From: DATARH01 sp963789255
GTDB lineage: Bacteria > Pseudomonadota > Alphaproteobacteria > ATCC43930 > CGMCC-115725
Length of the DNA: 64,000 nucleotides
Direction: 5' to 3'
Assembly: GCA_963789255.1 (NCBI GenBank)
Contig: CAWBJW010000002.1
Span: forward strand, 1 to 64,000
The notes beneath the pieces were generated by a model. That model saw only the letters and a program-made list of their open reading frames with translations, had not been told where the DNA came from and searched no databases. Below are positions 27,191 to 38,411 of this stretch, piece by piece. Each line of letters starts with the position of its first letter. Position 1 is the stretch's first letter. The position numbers and the translations under genes are program-made.

Positions 27191-27417
27191 GTTGCCTTGC
27201 AACACCGCCGGGCGACAGGCGGAACTCGTTCCGCCGAAAGCCTGCCGGTGTTGCCTCGCGACACCGTCGGGCGACAGGCGGAACTCGTTCCGCCGAAAGC
27301 CTGCCGGTGTCGCCTCGCGACACCGTCGGGCGACAGGCGGAACTCGTTCCGCCGAAAGCCTGCCGGTGTTGCCTCGCGACACCGTCGGGCGACAGGCGGA
27401 ACTCGTTCCGCCGAAAG
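27191..27417. repeat. 59-bp tandem repeat (four units) in the 23S-5S spacer
   Basis: Units start at 27191, 27250, 27309 and 27368 (last one shortened). Each contains a palindrome of the type GTTGCCTCGCGACAC and a perfect hairpin GGCGGAAC-tc-GTTCCGCC. The copies differ by only a few bases, so the array is recent or homogenised. Open frames run through on both strands but reflect the repeat, not genes. Confidence 0.9.
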
Positions 27418-27900
27418 CCCGGGCGCGCGGCGTCCGCGGATTGATCCGTAGGCCGGCCGGAAGCGGGTTGTGCGGGTGTCTTCGAGGAGAATGTTTGCCG
27501 CGCCGGGCCTTTCGGCGAAGCTGGCTTCGCCTGTCGGTTCGGTGGCACCGTGGTGCCACCGGACATGGTTCTTGCCGCTGGGTGCGGGCGCCCGAAGCCG
27601 ATCGAGCGATTAGTACCGGTCAGCTGCGCGGGTTGCCCCGCTTCCACCTCCGGCCTATCGACGTGATGGTCTCTCACGGCTCTCGACGAGACCTGGTTTT
27701 GAGGGAGGTTTCCCGCTTAGATGCGTTCAGCGGTTATCCCGTCCGCACTTAGCTACCCGGCGGTGCGGCTGGCGCCACAACCGGTACACCAGAGGTGCGT
27801 CCTTCCCGGTCCTCTCGTACTAGGGAAAGCGCCTCGCAAGTCTCAAACACCCACGGCAGATAGGGACCGAACTGTCTCACGACGTTCTAAACCCAGCTCA

Positions 27901-27944
<44 letters not shown>

Positions 27945-27945
27945 C

Positions 27946-27985
<40 letters not shown>

Positions 27986-28014
27986 GACGCCGTCGATATG
28001 GACTCTTGGGCGTC

Positions 28015-28068
<54 letters not shown>

Positions 28069-28210
28069 GCGGGACCACCGGATCACTATGGCCGAGTTTC
28101 CTCTCTGCTCGAGCTGTCGCTCTCGCAGTCAGGCGGGCTTGTGCCATTGCACTCAGCAGCTGATTTCCGACCAGCCTGAGCCCACCATCGCGCGCCTCCG
28201 TTACTCTTTG

Positions 28211-28241
<31 letters not shown>

Positions 28242-28497
28242 ATGCAGGGTCCCGGGCCCGGCTTCACGGGCCACGGTTAGATGTCAGAGACCGTAAGGGC
28301 GGTATTTCAAGGATGCCTCCCCCCCAACTGGCGCCAGGGCTTCATCGGCTCCCGCCTATCCTACACATACGATCCCTAACACCACTGCAAAGCTGTAGTA
28401 AAGGTGCACGGGGTCTTTCCGTCTGACCGCGGGTACTCCGCATCTTCACGGAGAATTCAATTTCGCTGAGCCGGTGTTGGAGACAGCGGGGAAGTCG

Positions 28498-28588
<91 letters not shown>

Positions 28589-29171
28589 AATTCAGAGCTT
28601 GCACCCCTCCTCTTAACCTTCCGGCACCGGGCAGGCGTCAGACCCTATACGTCGTCTTGCGACTTCGCAGAGCCCTGTGTTTTTAGTAAACAGTCGCCAC
28701 CCCCTCTTCTGTGCCCCCCGCCCCGGCTTGCGCCAGGACAGGGCCCCCTTCTCCCGAAGTTACGGGGGCATTTTGCCGAGTTCCTTCAACACCGTTCTCT
28801 CAAACGCCTCGGTATGCTCTACCAGTCCACCAGTGTCGGTTTCGGGTACGGTCTTATTCGCCGGCGCTGTTTCCTGGAAGCCCTTCGGCCGCCACCCCAA
28901 TCCGATAAGGGATGACTTGCCTCCGCGCTTCGTCGCGCCCCGGCAGGCTGGGGAATATTAACCCCATTCCCATCGGCTACGGCCTTCGCCCTCGCCTTAG
29001 GGGACCGGCTAACCCTGCGCGGATTGACCTTGCGCAGGAACCCTTGGACTTTCGGCGTGCGGGGTTCTCACCCGCATTGACGCTACTCATGTCAGCATTC
29101 GCACTTCCGATACCTCCAGCGCCCCTCGCGGGACGCCTTCGCCGGCCTACGGAACGCTCCGCTACCGCGTT

Positions 29172-29603
29172 CAGAAGACAGGAATCAGGAATCAGGGATC
29201 AGAACTGGCGCGGGATAAGCCCTGCAACATGCGGGCAATCTCGCGATACTCGCCCTGCCAGCGCTCCGCTACATCCTTGTCGATGTAGCCCAGATCGCGG
29301 CAATAGAGAGACCAAACCTGCATCTCGTCGGCCGGGCCGGTCGCCATCATCAGGAAGCGATGAAACGCGACGCGCGACTGACGCTGCTTGCCAAACCCCT
29401 CGGCGATATTGGCGCAGATCGATTTCGACGCGCGCCGCACCTGATCGGCGAGCGCAAACTGCTCGATCCGCGGAAACTCGAGGCTCGCTCGATGCACTTC
29501 CAGCGACAACGCGTACGCCCGCCGGAACACTCCGAGATCCTCGAACCTCCGCACCCACTCACTCATTTCTGATACCTGATCCCTGATTCCTGCCTTCTGA
29601 ACA
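29172..29603 (-). other. 23S intervening sequence in helix 45, protein-coding
   Basis: The insert is bounded by near-perfect inverted arms of about 33 bases (TTCAGAAGACAGGAATCAGG... at the left and its complement at the right) that would extend helix 45 into a long RNase III-cleavable stem. The flanks are normal 23S (GCACCGAAGCTGCGG on one side, GGAGCGTTCCGTAGG on the other). Confidence 0.88.
29192..29566 (-). CDS. S23-type four-helix-bundle protein (23S rRNA IVS protein)
   Basis: 124 residues beginning MSEWVRRFEDLGVFRRAYALSL. Family hallmarks are LEVHRASLEFPRIEQFALADQVRRAS, KSICANIAEGFGKQ and the C-terminal LGYIDKDVAERWQGEYREIARML. Members of this S23 family fold as homopentameric four-helix bundles and are usually encoded inside 23S rRNA intervening sequences, exactly as here. 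Transcribed with the rRNA; translation would have to occur from the excised or precursor RNA. Function of the family is unknown. No obvious ribosome binding site was seen upstream of ATG 29566. Confidence 0.92.
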   Translation of the reverse strand: MSEWVRRFEDLGVFRRAYALSLEVHRASLEFPRIEQFALADQVRRASKSICANIAEGFGKQRQSRVAFHRFLMMATGPADEMQVWSLYCRDLGYIDKDVAERWQGEYREIARMLQGLSRASSDP

Positions 29604-29665
29604 CCCGCAGCTTCGGTGCGTGGCTTCAGCCCCGATACATTTTCGGCGCAGGACAGACTGAACTA

Positions 29666-29723
<58 letters not shown>

Positions 29724-30224
29724 TTGTCTTGGCCGTCCCACATCCTTTCCCACTTAGCCACGACTTGGGGACCTTAGCTGGCGGTCTGGGCTGTTTCCCT
29801 CTCGACGACGGACCTTAGCACCCGCCGTCTGGCTGCCGACCTCTACTCGCCGGTATTCGGAGTTTGGTTAGGTTTGGTAAGGCTCGCGCCCCCCTAGCCC
29901 ATCCAGTGCTCTACCCCCGGCGGTAATAGTTGACGCTCTACCTCAATAGATTTCGCGGAGAACCAGCTATTTCCGGGTTTGATTGGCCTTTCACCCCTAA
30001 CCACAAGTCATCCCCTACTTTTGCAACAGTAGTGGGTTCGGTCCTCCAGTGCGTGTTACCGCACCTTCAACCTGCCCATGGCTAGATCACCCGGTTTCGG
30101 GTCTGATCCCACTAACTAAGACGCCCATTTCGGACTCGCTTTCGCTGCGCCTCCACCTACCGGCTTAAGCTCGCTAGTAAGACCAACTCGCTGACCCATT
30201 ATACAAAAGGTACGCCGTCAGGCC

Positions 30225-30346
30225 GGTTATCAGATGTCAGTAATCGGTGATCAGAACTGCTGCTGCCCGGCTCACGCCGCGCCGCCCAGACGACGGCGTC
30301 GCCGCCATCGTTTCTGATTACTGATAACTGATTACTGATAACCGAC
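30225..30346 (-). other. Short 23S intervening sequence in helix 25
   Basis: About 122 bases bounded by inverted arms GGTTATCAGATGTCAGTAAT and GATTACTGATAACC. No coding capacity. Flanking 23S sequence places it at helix 25. The arm sequences belong to the same ATCAG-rich repeat type as those of the helix 45 insert and the 16S-tRNA-Ile spacer. Confidence 0.85.
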
Positions 30347-30910
30347 CCTCCGACTGCTTGTAGGCATCCGGTTTCAGGAACTGTTTCACCCCGCTCATCG
30401 CGGTGCTTTTCACCTTTCCCTCACGGTACTGGTTCGCTATCGGTCACTGAGGAGTACTTAGGCTTGGAGGGTGGTCCCCCCATGTTCAGACAGGATGGCT
30501 CGTGTCCCGCCCTACTCAAGGACAGGGATCCCGGTTTCCCCTACGGGGCTGTCACCCGCTATGGCCCGCCTTTCCAGACGCTTCAGGTACCAAAAATCCA
30601 TGCCACTGGCCTGGTCCGCGTTCGCTCGCCACTACTAGCGGAGTCTCCAGGCGCCGGCTCTCGCCAACGCCCATGTTGATGTCCTTTCCTCCGGCTACTG
30701 AGATGTTTCAGTTCGCCGGGTTCGCCTCCCGAACCTATGGATTGAGCTCGGGATACCCCCAAGAGTTGCCCCCGGGGAGTGGGTTGCCCCATTCGGAGAT
30801 CCCGGGATCAACGATCGCTCGCATCTCCCCCGGGCTTTTCGCAGCGTGCCACGTCCTTCATCGCCTCTCAGTGCCAAGGCATCCACCAGATGCCCTTATT
30901 TCGCGCTTCA

Positions 30911-31281
30911 TGCGCCGCACCCAACGGCAAGAACCATCTTGTCACCAGGCCCGGCAAACTTCTCCTTATCAGAAGACACTATCGGGATCCGCCACAAGCC
31001 GCCCCAGAGGGCCGCCCGCGGGGCGCTCGCGCGCCGGCATGCTCGCGCAATGCCCGATCCCGCCTCGGTCACACAACTCGCTTATTCACAATTTGCCGTC
31101 AACAATCCGCCCCGGCATCCCCATAAGGGACCCTGCGGGGGCAAAATCCGTGCGTCGGTGCAACTGCGTTGCACCCGAGCTGCCGCGTCTTTCGCCGTCG
31201 CCTTTCGGCGTTTGCTGCGCAAACGCCTGTCGGCGCGACGGGCCTGCGCGCCCCCCGCGGCGAAACCTGCGGTTTCGCCGG
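30911..31281. other. tRNA-Ala to 23S spacer with palindromes
   Basis: 371 bases without a gene. It contains the hairpins GGCGTTTG-ctgcg-CAAACGCC (31207-31227) and GGCGAAACC-tgc-GGTTTCGCC (31259-31279). The first recurs in the tRNA-Ala to tRNA-Ile spacer at 31513-31533. Confidence 0.6.
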
Positions 31282-31357
31282 TGGTGGAGGTGAACGGGAT
31301 CGAACCGATGACCTCCTGCTTGCAAAGCAGGCGCTCTCCCAGCTGAGCTACACCCCC
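31282..31357 (-). tRNA. tRNA-Ala (TGC)
   Basis: 76 nt with CCA, GGGGGTGTAGCTCAGCTGGG start, anticodon TGC in the loop TTTGCAA. Standard place in the rRNA spacer. Confidence 0.95.
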
Positions 31358-31564
31358 GGTGGTGCGATACGGCGAAACGCCGTTCGCCGGGCAACACCGC
31401 CGCGTCATCGCGCGAACCGGGGTTCGCCCTGAGCGAAACCGCAAGGTTTCGCCGAAAGCGGGGTGCCGCTTCAGGCAATGCCTCTCAGCCGAGCTGGCGC
31501 CGGCCCGCTCCCGGCGTTTGCTGCGCAAACGCCTGTCGCGGTCGGCCTGGCTGCGCCAGGCCGG

Positions 31565-31642
31565 TGGTGGGCCAGGGAGGATTTGAACCTCCGACCTCAC
31601 GCTTATCAAGCGCGCGCTCTAACCAGGCTGAGCTACTAGCCC
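31565..31642 (-). tRNA. tRNA-Ile (GAT)
   Basis: 78 nt with CCA, GGGCTAGTAGCTCAGCCTGG start, anticodon GAT in TTGATAA. Lies between 16S and tRNA-Ala in transcription order. Confidence 0.95.
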
Positions 31643-31647
31643 TCTCC

Positions 31648-31912
31648 AGAACACGGATATCAGGATGTCAGATATCAGAATTCGGTCAGACCGCAGCGCT
31701 GGCGCAGGGGAGGACAAGGCCAGATCAGAGATCATTGCTGACCTCTGATCTCTGATATCCGACCTCTGATACGCGGCAGAAGGGATGCGCAGGCGGCGGC
31801 GCCGCTGCCAGAGATCGGTGTCACTGCCAATCCCTGGCGTTTGTGGAAAGTCACAGGAGGATCGGCCAGACACCATTTCTGATCCCTGATACCCGATCCC
31901 TGCCCTCTGACA
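31648..31912. repeat. ATCAG-rich inverted repeats in the 16S to tRNA-Ile spacer
   Basis: Blocks such as GGATATCAGGATGTCAGATATCAG (in part, from 31654), CTGATCTCTGATATCCGACC (about 31746) and CTGATCCCTGATACCCGATC (about 31879) are related to each other and to the arms of both 23S intervening sequences. The first two can pair. Confidence 0.7.
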
Positions 31913-31915
31913 TCC

Positions 31916-33432
<1,517 letters not shown>

Positions 33433-33766
33433 ATCCCCGACCAATCCCCCATGGCTCCATGAAGAGATCGGTCGCATCAGCCAGCCCGGCCGTCAAACCC
33501 CCTCGCGAGGATCCAAAAGCCAAACCGGCCGCTTACCAAGGGCCGCCAAACGCTCAAACCTCTAAAGCGCGAACGTTCAGCGACACTCACGCCGCCGCCC
33601 GCGCATCCCTTCCCTATCCCAACAATGTCAATCAACATCCCCGCCGGCTGCAGCCCCACAGGGGCCCTCGCCGTCGCGGGAGGCGGCTTATAAGCCCATC
33701 GCCGCAGCAGCGTCAACGCCTTGTTTGATGTCATCGGCAAACCCGAAACCGCACCGGCGCCCCGCT
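33433..33766 (-). promoter_or_regulatory. Upstream region of the rRNA operon
   Basis: 334 bases without a gene between ribokinase and 16S. On the minus strand a perfect TTGACA lies at 33631-33626 with no equally good -10 hexamer at 16-18 bases, so the promoter assignment is tentative. The CGCTGAACGTTCGCG palindrome-like block near 33569-33583 could be part of the leader. Confidence 0.35.
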
Positions 33767-34648
33767 TCATTCTTTTGGCAGGCATAGGGCGGCAGCCTCG
33801 ATCGCGGCGCGCTCGGGCATCGCGCTTTGGGCGCCGCGCGCGAGGCAGGCAAGGCCGGAAGCGGCGCTGGCATGGCGCAGCGCCGTCCCCAGCGCCAGCC
33901 GCCGGTCGAGCCCGGCCGCCAGCACCCCGACAAAGGTGTCGCCGGCGCCCGTCGTATCGATGGGCTCGATCGCCAGCGCCGGGGTCTCGATCCGGCCGCC
34001 ATTGGCGAGAAAGGCGATCGAGCCGTCGCTGCCGCGGGTCACGACAAGGGCCTGGCATAGCCGCCGCGCGACCCCGGCCGGATCGGCGCCGAGCGCGGCT
34101 GCCTCGCCGCTATTGGCGACGAGAACATCGATCTCGCCGAACAGCGCGGGGTCGATCGGCGCGGCCGGCGCGAGGTTGAGGATCGTGCGGCCGCCGGCGG
34201 CGCGGGCGCGGCGGATCAGCGCCCGGTTCTCGGCCGCCGGCACTTCCAGCTGGCAGACGAGGATCGTCTCGGGGCCGAGCAGCGCATCGGGAACGCCGGC
34301 CGAAGCGGCCTCGCGATTGGCGCCCGCCGCCACCGCGATCAGGTTCTCGCCGCGCGCGTCGACCATGATCGCGGCAACGCCGGTCGGGCGACCGACATGC
34401 CGCACCAGGGCGAGATCGACGCCCGCGCCGCGCAGCGCCGCGAGCGCCAGCGGGGCGAAGCAATCGTTGCCGACCGCGCCGGCCATCGCGACCGCGGCCC
34501 CGGCGCGGCATGCCGCCAAGGCCTGGTTGGCGCCCTTGCCGCCGGGCAACAGCGCGCAATCGCCGCCGAGCACGGTCTCGCCCGGCCGCGGCAGCAGCGG
34601 CACCGGCACCAGCACATCGAGATTGATCGAGCCGAAAACGAGGATCAC
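33767..34648 (-). CDS. Ribokinase-like PfkB-family sugar kinase (293 aa)
   Basis: GTG 34648 gives the family start (VILVFGSINLDVLVPV); the frame upstream is not family-like. Signatures: LLPGGKGANQALAACRAG near residue 33 and the C-terminal EPIDTTGAGDTFVGVLAAG, whose Asp is the catalytic base. The family phosphorylates ribose or related sugars or nucleosides with ATP. The length fits ribokinase. It is divergent from the M20 peptidase gene with 69 bases between starts, so a shared promoter region is likely. The exact sugar cannot be told from the sequence alone. Confidence 0.88.
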   Translation of the reverse strand: MILVFGSINLDVLVPVPLLPRPGETVLGGDCALLPGGKGANQALAACRAGAAVAMAGAVGNDCFAPLALAALRGAGVDLALVRHVGRPTGVAAIMVDARGENLIAVAAGANREAASAGVPDALLGPETILVCQLEVPAAENRALIRRARAAGGRTILNLAPAAPIDPALFGEIDVLVANSGEAAALGADPAGVARRLCQALVVTRGSDGSIAFLANGGRIETPALAIEPIDTTGAGDTFVGVLAAGLDRRLALGTALRHASAASGLACLARGAQSAMPERAAIEAAALCLPKE

Positions 34649-34717
34649 GGCGCGGACGCCTTCGACCGGATGGCGCGCCGGTGATAGCATGGGCCGGTGC
34701 AATCGGGGATCTGTCGC

Positions 34718-36144
34718 ATGCTGGACGGCAACAAGCTCGCTGACTTCGTCGATCGCTGCTGGGACGATGCGATCGTCCCGACCCTCGTCGAATACATCAA
34801 GATCCCGAACAAATCGCCGAGCTTCGACCCGGACTGGGCGGCGCACGGCTATATGGAGGAGGCGATCACCTTGTTCGAGCGCTGGGCGCGCGAGCGGCTC
34901 GCGCGGTTGCCGGGCGCGACGCTCGACATCGTCCGCCTGCCCGGGCGCACGCCATTGATGCTGATCGAGGTGCCGGGCGTCGGCACCGACACGGTGCTGC
35001 TTTACGGCCATCTCGACAAGCAGCCCGAGATGGTCGGCTGGGCCGAGGGCTACGGCCCGTGGATCCGCGGATCGACGGCGACAAGCTCTATGGCCGCGGC
35101 GGCGCCGATGACGGTTATGCGATGTTCGGGGCGCTTGCCGCCCTCTTGGCGTTGCGCGAGCAGGGCGTGCCCTCTGCACGCTGCGTCGTCGTCATCGAAG
35201 CCTGCGAAGAATCCGGCAGCTACGATCTGCCGTTCTACATCGACCATCTCGCCGCGCGGATCGGCCGCCCCTCGCTGGTCATCTGTCTCAACTCGGGGTG
35301 CGGCAATTACGACCAGCTGTGGCTGACCACCTCGCTGCGCGGCATCGCCGCCGGCACCCTGGAGGTCGAGGTGCTCAGAGAGGGCGTGCATTCGGGCGAT
35401 GCGTCGGGGGTGGTGCCGTCGAGCTTCCGCATCCTGCGGCAGCTCCTGTCGCGTCTCGAGGACGAGGCGACCGGCGCGGTCATCCCCAATTCACTCTATG
35501 CCCAGATCCCGGCCGAGCGGCTCGACCAGGCAAAGCGCGCCGCGGCCTCGCTCGGCGACACGGTACACAGCAAATTCCCGTTCGCGGCCGGCACGAGGCC
35601 GATGTCGGACGATTTGACCGAATTGGTGCTGAACCGCACCTGGCGCCCGCAGCTCGCGGTCACCGGCATCGACGGGCTGCCGCGACCGGGCGATGCGGGG
35701 AACGTTCTGCTCCCCTACACACGCGCCAAGCTCAGCCTGCGCCTGCCGCCGACGCTCGATGCCGAGGCCGCCGGCATGATTCTGCAACGGCTCTTCGGGG
35801 CGGACCCGCCCAACGGGGCGCGGGTCGTCTTCACGCCGGAAGCCGCTGCGGCCGGGTGGAACGCGCCGGCATTGGCGTCCTGGCTCGCCGCCTCGCTGGC
35901 AGGCGCGTCTGAGGCGGCGTTCGGCAGGCCGCCCGCCTATATGGGCGAGGGCGGCTCGATCCCGTTCATGGCGATGCTCGGCGAGCGCTTTCCGCGGGCG
36001 CAATTCGTCGTCACCGGCGTCTTGGGCCCGCATTCCAACGCGCACGGCCCCAACGAATTCCTGCACATTCCGACCGGAAAGCGGATCACCCGGGTGATCG
36101 CCCAGGTGCTCGCCGACCATCACGCCCGGCCGGCGGCGGATTGA
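34718..36144 (+). CDS. M20-family metallopeptidase (about 475 aa), one frameshift
   Basis: ATG 34718 is preceded by CGGGGA. The first part shows VLLYGHLDKQPEMVGW with the metal-ligand His-x-Asp. The frame breaks at the GG of TGGATCC near 35061; one extra G restores GPWDPRIDGDKLYGRGGADDGYAMF, which supplies the bridging Asp, followed by VIEACEESGS (catalytic Glu pair). The repaired gene has 476 codons. The C-terminus retains PHSNAHGPNEFLHIPTGK, the last ligand His region. M20 enzymes cleave dipeptides, acyl amino acids or similar amides with two zinc ions. Probably cytoplasmic, no signal peptide. cobT follows four bases downstream. Confidence 0.87.
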
Positions 36145-36148
36145 GGCG

Positions 36149-37171
36149 ATGTCCGAGCCGGCGCCGAGCCTCGACGAAATCCGCGCCCTCATCGCGCACC
36201 TGCCGGGGCCCGACCTCGAAGCCGGCAGCGCGGCGGCGACGCGCGAATCTCAGCTGACCAAGCCGGCCGGGGCGCTCGGCCGGCTTGAAGAGCTGGCGGG
36301 CTGGCTCGCCACCTGGCAGGCGCGCCACCCGCCGCGGGTCGAGCATCCGCGCACGGTCGTCTTTGCCGGCAATCACGGGGTCGCGGCGCGCGGCGTCTCG
36401 GCCTATCCGGCGGCGGTGACGGCGCAGATGGTGCAGAACTTCATTGCCGGCGGGGCGGCGGTCAACCAGCTGTGCCGGGTCATCGACGCCGATCTGCGGG
36501 TCTACGAGATGAACCTCGATCAGCCGACCGGCGACATCGTCGACGGCCCGGCGATGAGCGAAGCCGAATGCGCGCGGGCCATCGCCTACGGCATGATGGC
36601 GGTCGAGCCCGGCATCGACGCGCTGGCGGTCGGCGAGATGGGGATCGCCAACACGACCATTGCCGCGGCGTTGTGCATGGGGCTGTTCGGCGGCGACGCG
36701 GCGGACTGGACGGGACCCGGCACCGGGGTCGCCGGCGCCGCGCTCGAAAACAAGCGTGCGGTCGTCGCCGCCGCCGTCGCCCGCCACCGGGGGGAGATGG
36801 GCGACCCGTTCGATGTGCTGCGCCGGTTGGGCGGGCTCGAATTCGCCGCGATGGTCGGCGCCATCCTGGCGGCGCGCATGGGGCGTGTCCCGGTCGTCAT
36901 CGACGGGTTCTGCTCGGCCGCCGCCGCCGCGGTGCTCTACGCCGCCGACAAGCGGGCACTCGACCATTGCGTCGCCGGGCATGTCTCGGCCGAGCCGGGC
37001 CACCGCCTTCTGCTCGACCGTATCGGCCAGCGGCCGTTGCTCGATCTCGGCATGCGGCTCGGCGAAGCCTCCGGCGCGACGCTCGCCTTGGGCCTGCTGA
37101 AGGCCGCCGCGGCGTGCCATTCCGGAATGGCGACCTTCGGCGACGCCGGGGTCAGCGGACCCGGCGGCTGA
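36149..37171 (+). CDS. cobT: Nicotinate-nucleotide--dimethylbenzimidazole phosphoribosyltransferase
   Basis: 340 residues. It transfers the phosphoribosyl group of nicotinate mononucleotide to dimethylbenzimidazole, building the lower ligand of cobalamin. Visible signatures: TKPAGALGRLEELAGWLATWQ, VVFAGNHGVAARGVSAYP, AVGEMGIANTTIAAAL, TGPGTGV, GFCSAAAAAVL, HVSAEPGH and the catalytic Glu in LGMRLGEASGAT. Length is normal. It starts four bases after the M20 gene stop and is followed by a terminator. No other cobalamin genes are in the window, so it is an isolated member of the pathway here. Confidence 0.95.
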   Translation: MSEPAPSLDEIRALIAHLPGPDLEAGSAAATRESQLTKPAGALGRLEELAGWLATWQARHPPRVEHPRTVVFAGNHGVAARGVSAYPAAVTAQMVQNFIAGGAAVNQLCRVIDADLRVYEMNLDQPTGDIVDGPAMSEAECARAIAYGMMAVEPGIDALAVGEMGIANTTIAAALCMGLFGGDAADWTGPGTGVAGAALENKRAVVAAAVARHRGEMGDPFDVLRRLGGLEFAAMVGAILAARMGRVPVVIDGFCSAAAAAVLYAADKRALDHCVAGHVSAEPGHRLLLDRIGQRPLLDLGMRLGEASGATLALGLLKAAAACHSGMATFGDAGVSGPGG

Positions 37172-37174
37172 CGG

Positions 37175-37196
37175 TTTTCCCTGCTCGCAGGGAAAA
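37175..37196 (+). terminator. Hairpin after cobT
   Basis: TTTTCCCTGC-tc-GCAGGGAAAA, a perfect inverted repeat of ten bases directly after the cobT stop. The same GCAGGGAA word recurs four more times up to 37310, so it could also be a member of that repeat family. Confidence 0.55.
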
Positions 37197-37312
37197 ATCG
37201 CGATACGGCCCGCCTATCCGACTGATTTCCTTGGATTTTTGACGAAATGCAGGGAAATCGTGCAGGGATTTTTTCGGCCGGGCAGGGAATTTCCCCGTTG
37301 CGGCAGGGAATT
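37188..37312. repeat. Five GCAGGGA(A) repeats
   Basis: The word occurs near 37187, 37249, 37262, 37282 and 37303 in a lysine/proline-coding but noncoding-looking stretch. Spacing is irregular. It may be an intergenic repeat family or regulator binding sites. Confidence 0.5.
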
Positions 37313-37396
37313 TGGAAATCGGCAATCCGATCGGCATTGGTTGTCACCGCACGAACCCGGGCGATGCTTATTTGGTAATGACCCGGCAGAAAAGCA

Positions 37397-37534
37397 ATGC
37401 GATATTTTTCCCGCATCAGGGCCGCCGTTGCGGAAGCCGAAGCAGCCGCCGAGGAGATCACCGCGGAGAGCAGCCGCCATTCGCTCGGCGAGGTTGCGAT
37501 CCGCGACTTGCTCGGGGAAGGAAGGCGCGGGTGA
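37397..37534 (+). CDS. Possible 45-aa protein
   Basis: MRYFSRIRAAVAEAEAAAEEITAES, then RHSLGEVAIRDLLGEGRRG. The composition is helical and protein-like, but no good ribosome binding site is seen. It would end 47 bases before the convergent permease gene. Hypothetical. Confidence 0.3.
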   Translation: MRYFSRIRAAVAEAEAAAEEITAESSRHSLGEVAIRDLLGEGRRG

Positions 37535-37580
37535 GCGTCGTCCTCGATGCGTCGATGATTCCGCGGCCCGCTGTCAACCC

Positions 37581-38411
37581 TCACTCTCCCATCTGCAACA
37601 GGGCGCCGCGGCGGCGGGCGTCGCGGAAGGCGATGAAGAAGACCGCGATCCCCACCGCCAGATAGATCAGGTCGAGGCCGGCGGCGCTCAGCAGATAATC
37701 GGCGCGGAAGCGGTGCTCGAACAGGAGCGCCCGCATGCCCTCGAAGACATGCGTCGAGGGCAAGGCCCAGGCGACCGGCCGCAGCCACACCGGCAGGATC
37801 GTCACCGGGTAGTAGACGCAGGAGAACGGCGCGAGCGCGAAGATGACGGTCCACGCCAGACCCTCGGCGCCCATGCCGTGGCGCAGCATGCCGCCGCAGA
37901 TCGCCAGGCCCAAGGCCCAGCCCATCGCGATCAGCACGACGACAAAGGCGATAAGCGGCAATCCCATGTCGAAAATCGAATAGTGATAGAGCGGGATCGC
38001 CAAGAGCGCCGCCGGCACGACCCCGATCGTGACCCGGATGAGGCTCATCGCCAACAGCGAGATCACCCATTCATAGGGGCGCAGCGGCGTCACGAAGAGC
38101 TGGCCCAGATTGCGCGACCACATCTCTTCGAGAAACGAGATCGAGAGGCCGAGCTGGCTGCGGAACAAGAGGTCCCACAGCATCACCGCGCCGAGCAGGA
38201 CGCCGAAGGCCTGCGCGACATAGGTGCTGTTCTGCCGCAGGAACTGGCTCATGAACCCCCAGATCAGCATCTGCAGGGTCGGCCAGTACAACAACTCGAT
38301 CGTGCGCGGCCACGAGCTCTTGAGGATGTAGAGATAGCGCAGCAGCATCGCCCAGACCCGCGCCGGCGAGAAGGCGGCTTCGCCGAAACGCCGCATTGCG
38401 CGGCTGGTCAC
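37581..38411 (-). CDS. ABC-2 type exporter permease (276 aa)
   Basis: GTG 38411 overlaps the stop of the ATPase gene (GTGA). The protein has about six membrane segments, among them LYWPTLQMLIWGFMSQFL, AFGVLLGAVMLWDLLF, VISLLAMSLIRVTIGVVPAALL, PLIAFVVVLIAMGWALGLAI and a C-terminal LIYLAVGIAVFFIAF. The conserved SFLEEMWSRNLGQLFVTPLRP loop is typical of ABC-2 permeases. With the adjacent ATPase it forms an exporter; the substrate is unknown, with lipid-linked or polysaccharide material or drugs as options. Confidence 0.88.
   Translation of the reverse strand: MTSRAMRRFGEAAFSPARVWAMLLRYLYILKSSWPRTIELLYWPTLQMLIWGFMSQFLRQNSTYVAQAFGVLLGAVMLWDLLFRSQLGLSISFLEEMWSRNLGQLFVTPLRPYEWVISLLAMSLIRVTIGVVPAALLAIPLYHYSIFDMGLPLIAFVVVLIAMGWALGLAICGGMLRHGMGAEGLAWTVIFALAPFSCVYYPVTILPVWLRPVAWALPSTHVFEGMRALLFEHRFRADYLLSAAGLDLIYLAVGIAVFFIAFRDARRRGALLQMGE

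Noticed and set aside
27191..27417. Possible CRISPR array
   Set aside because: Units are joined directly without unique spacers, the units are 59 bases long with internal palindromes, and there are no cas genes.
27141..27752. Overlapping open frames through the 59-bp repeat with repeated peptides on both strands
   Set aside because: They arise because the repeat length and composition avoid stops; they overlap 23S and 5S sequence and have no start signals.
28677..29586. Plus-strand open frames within 23S
   Set aside because: They lie in rRNA sequence. Only the minus-strand S23 gene inside the intervening sequence has a real family match.
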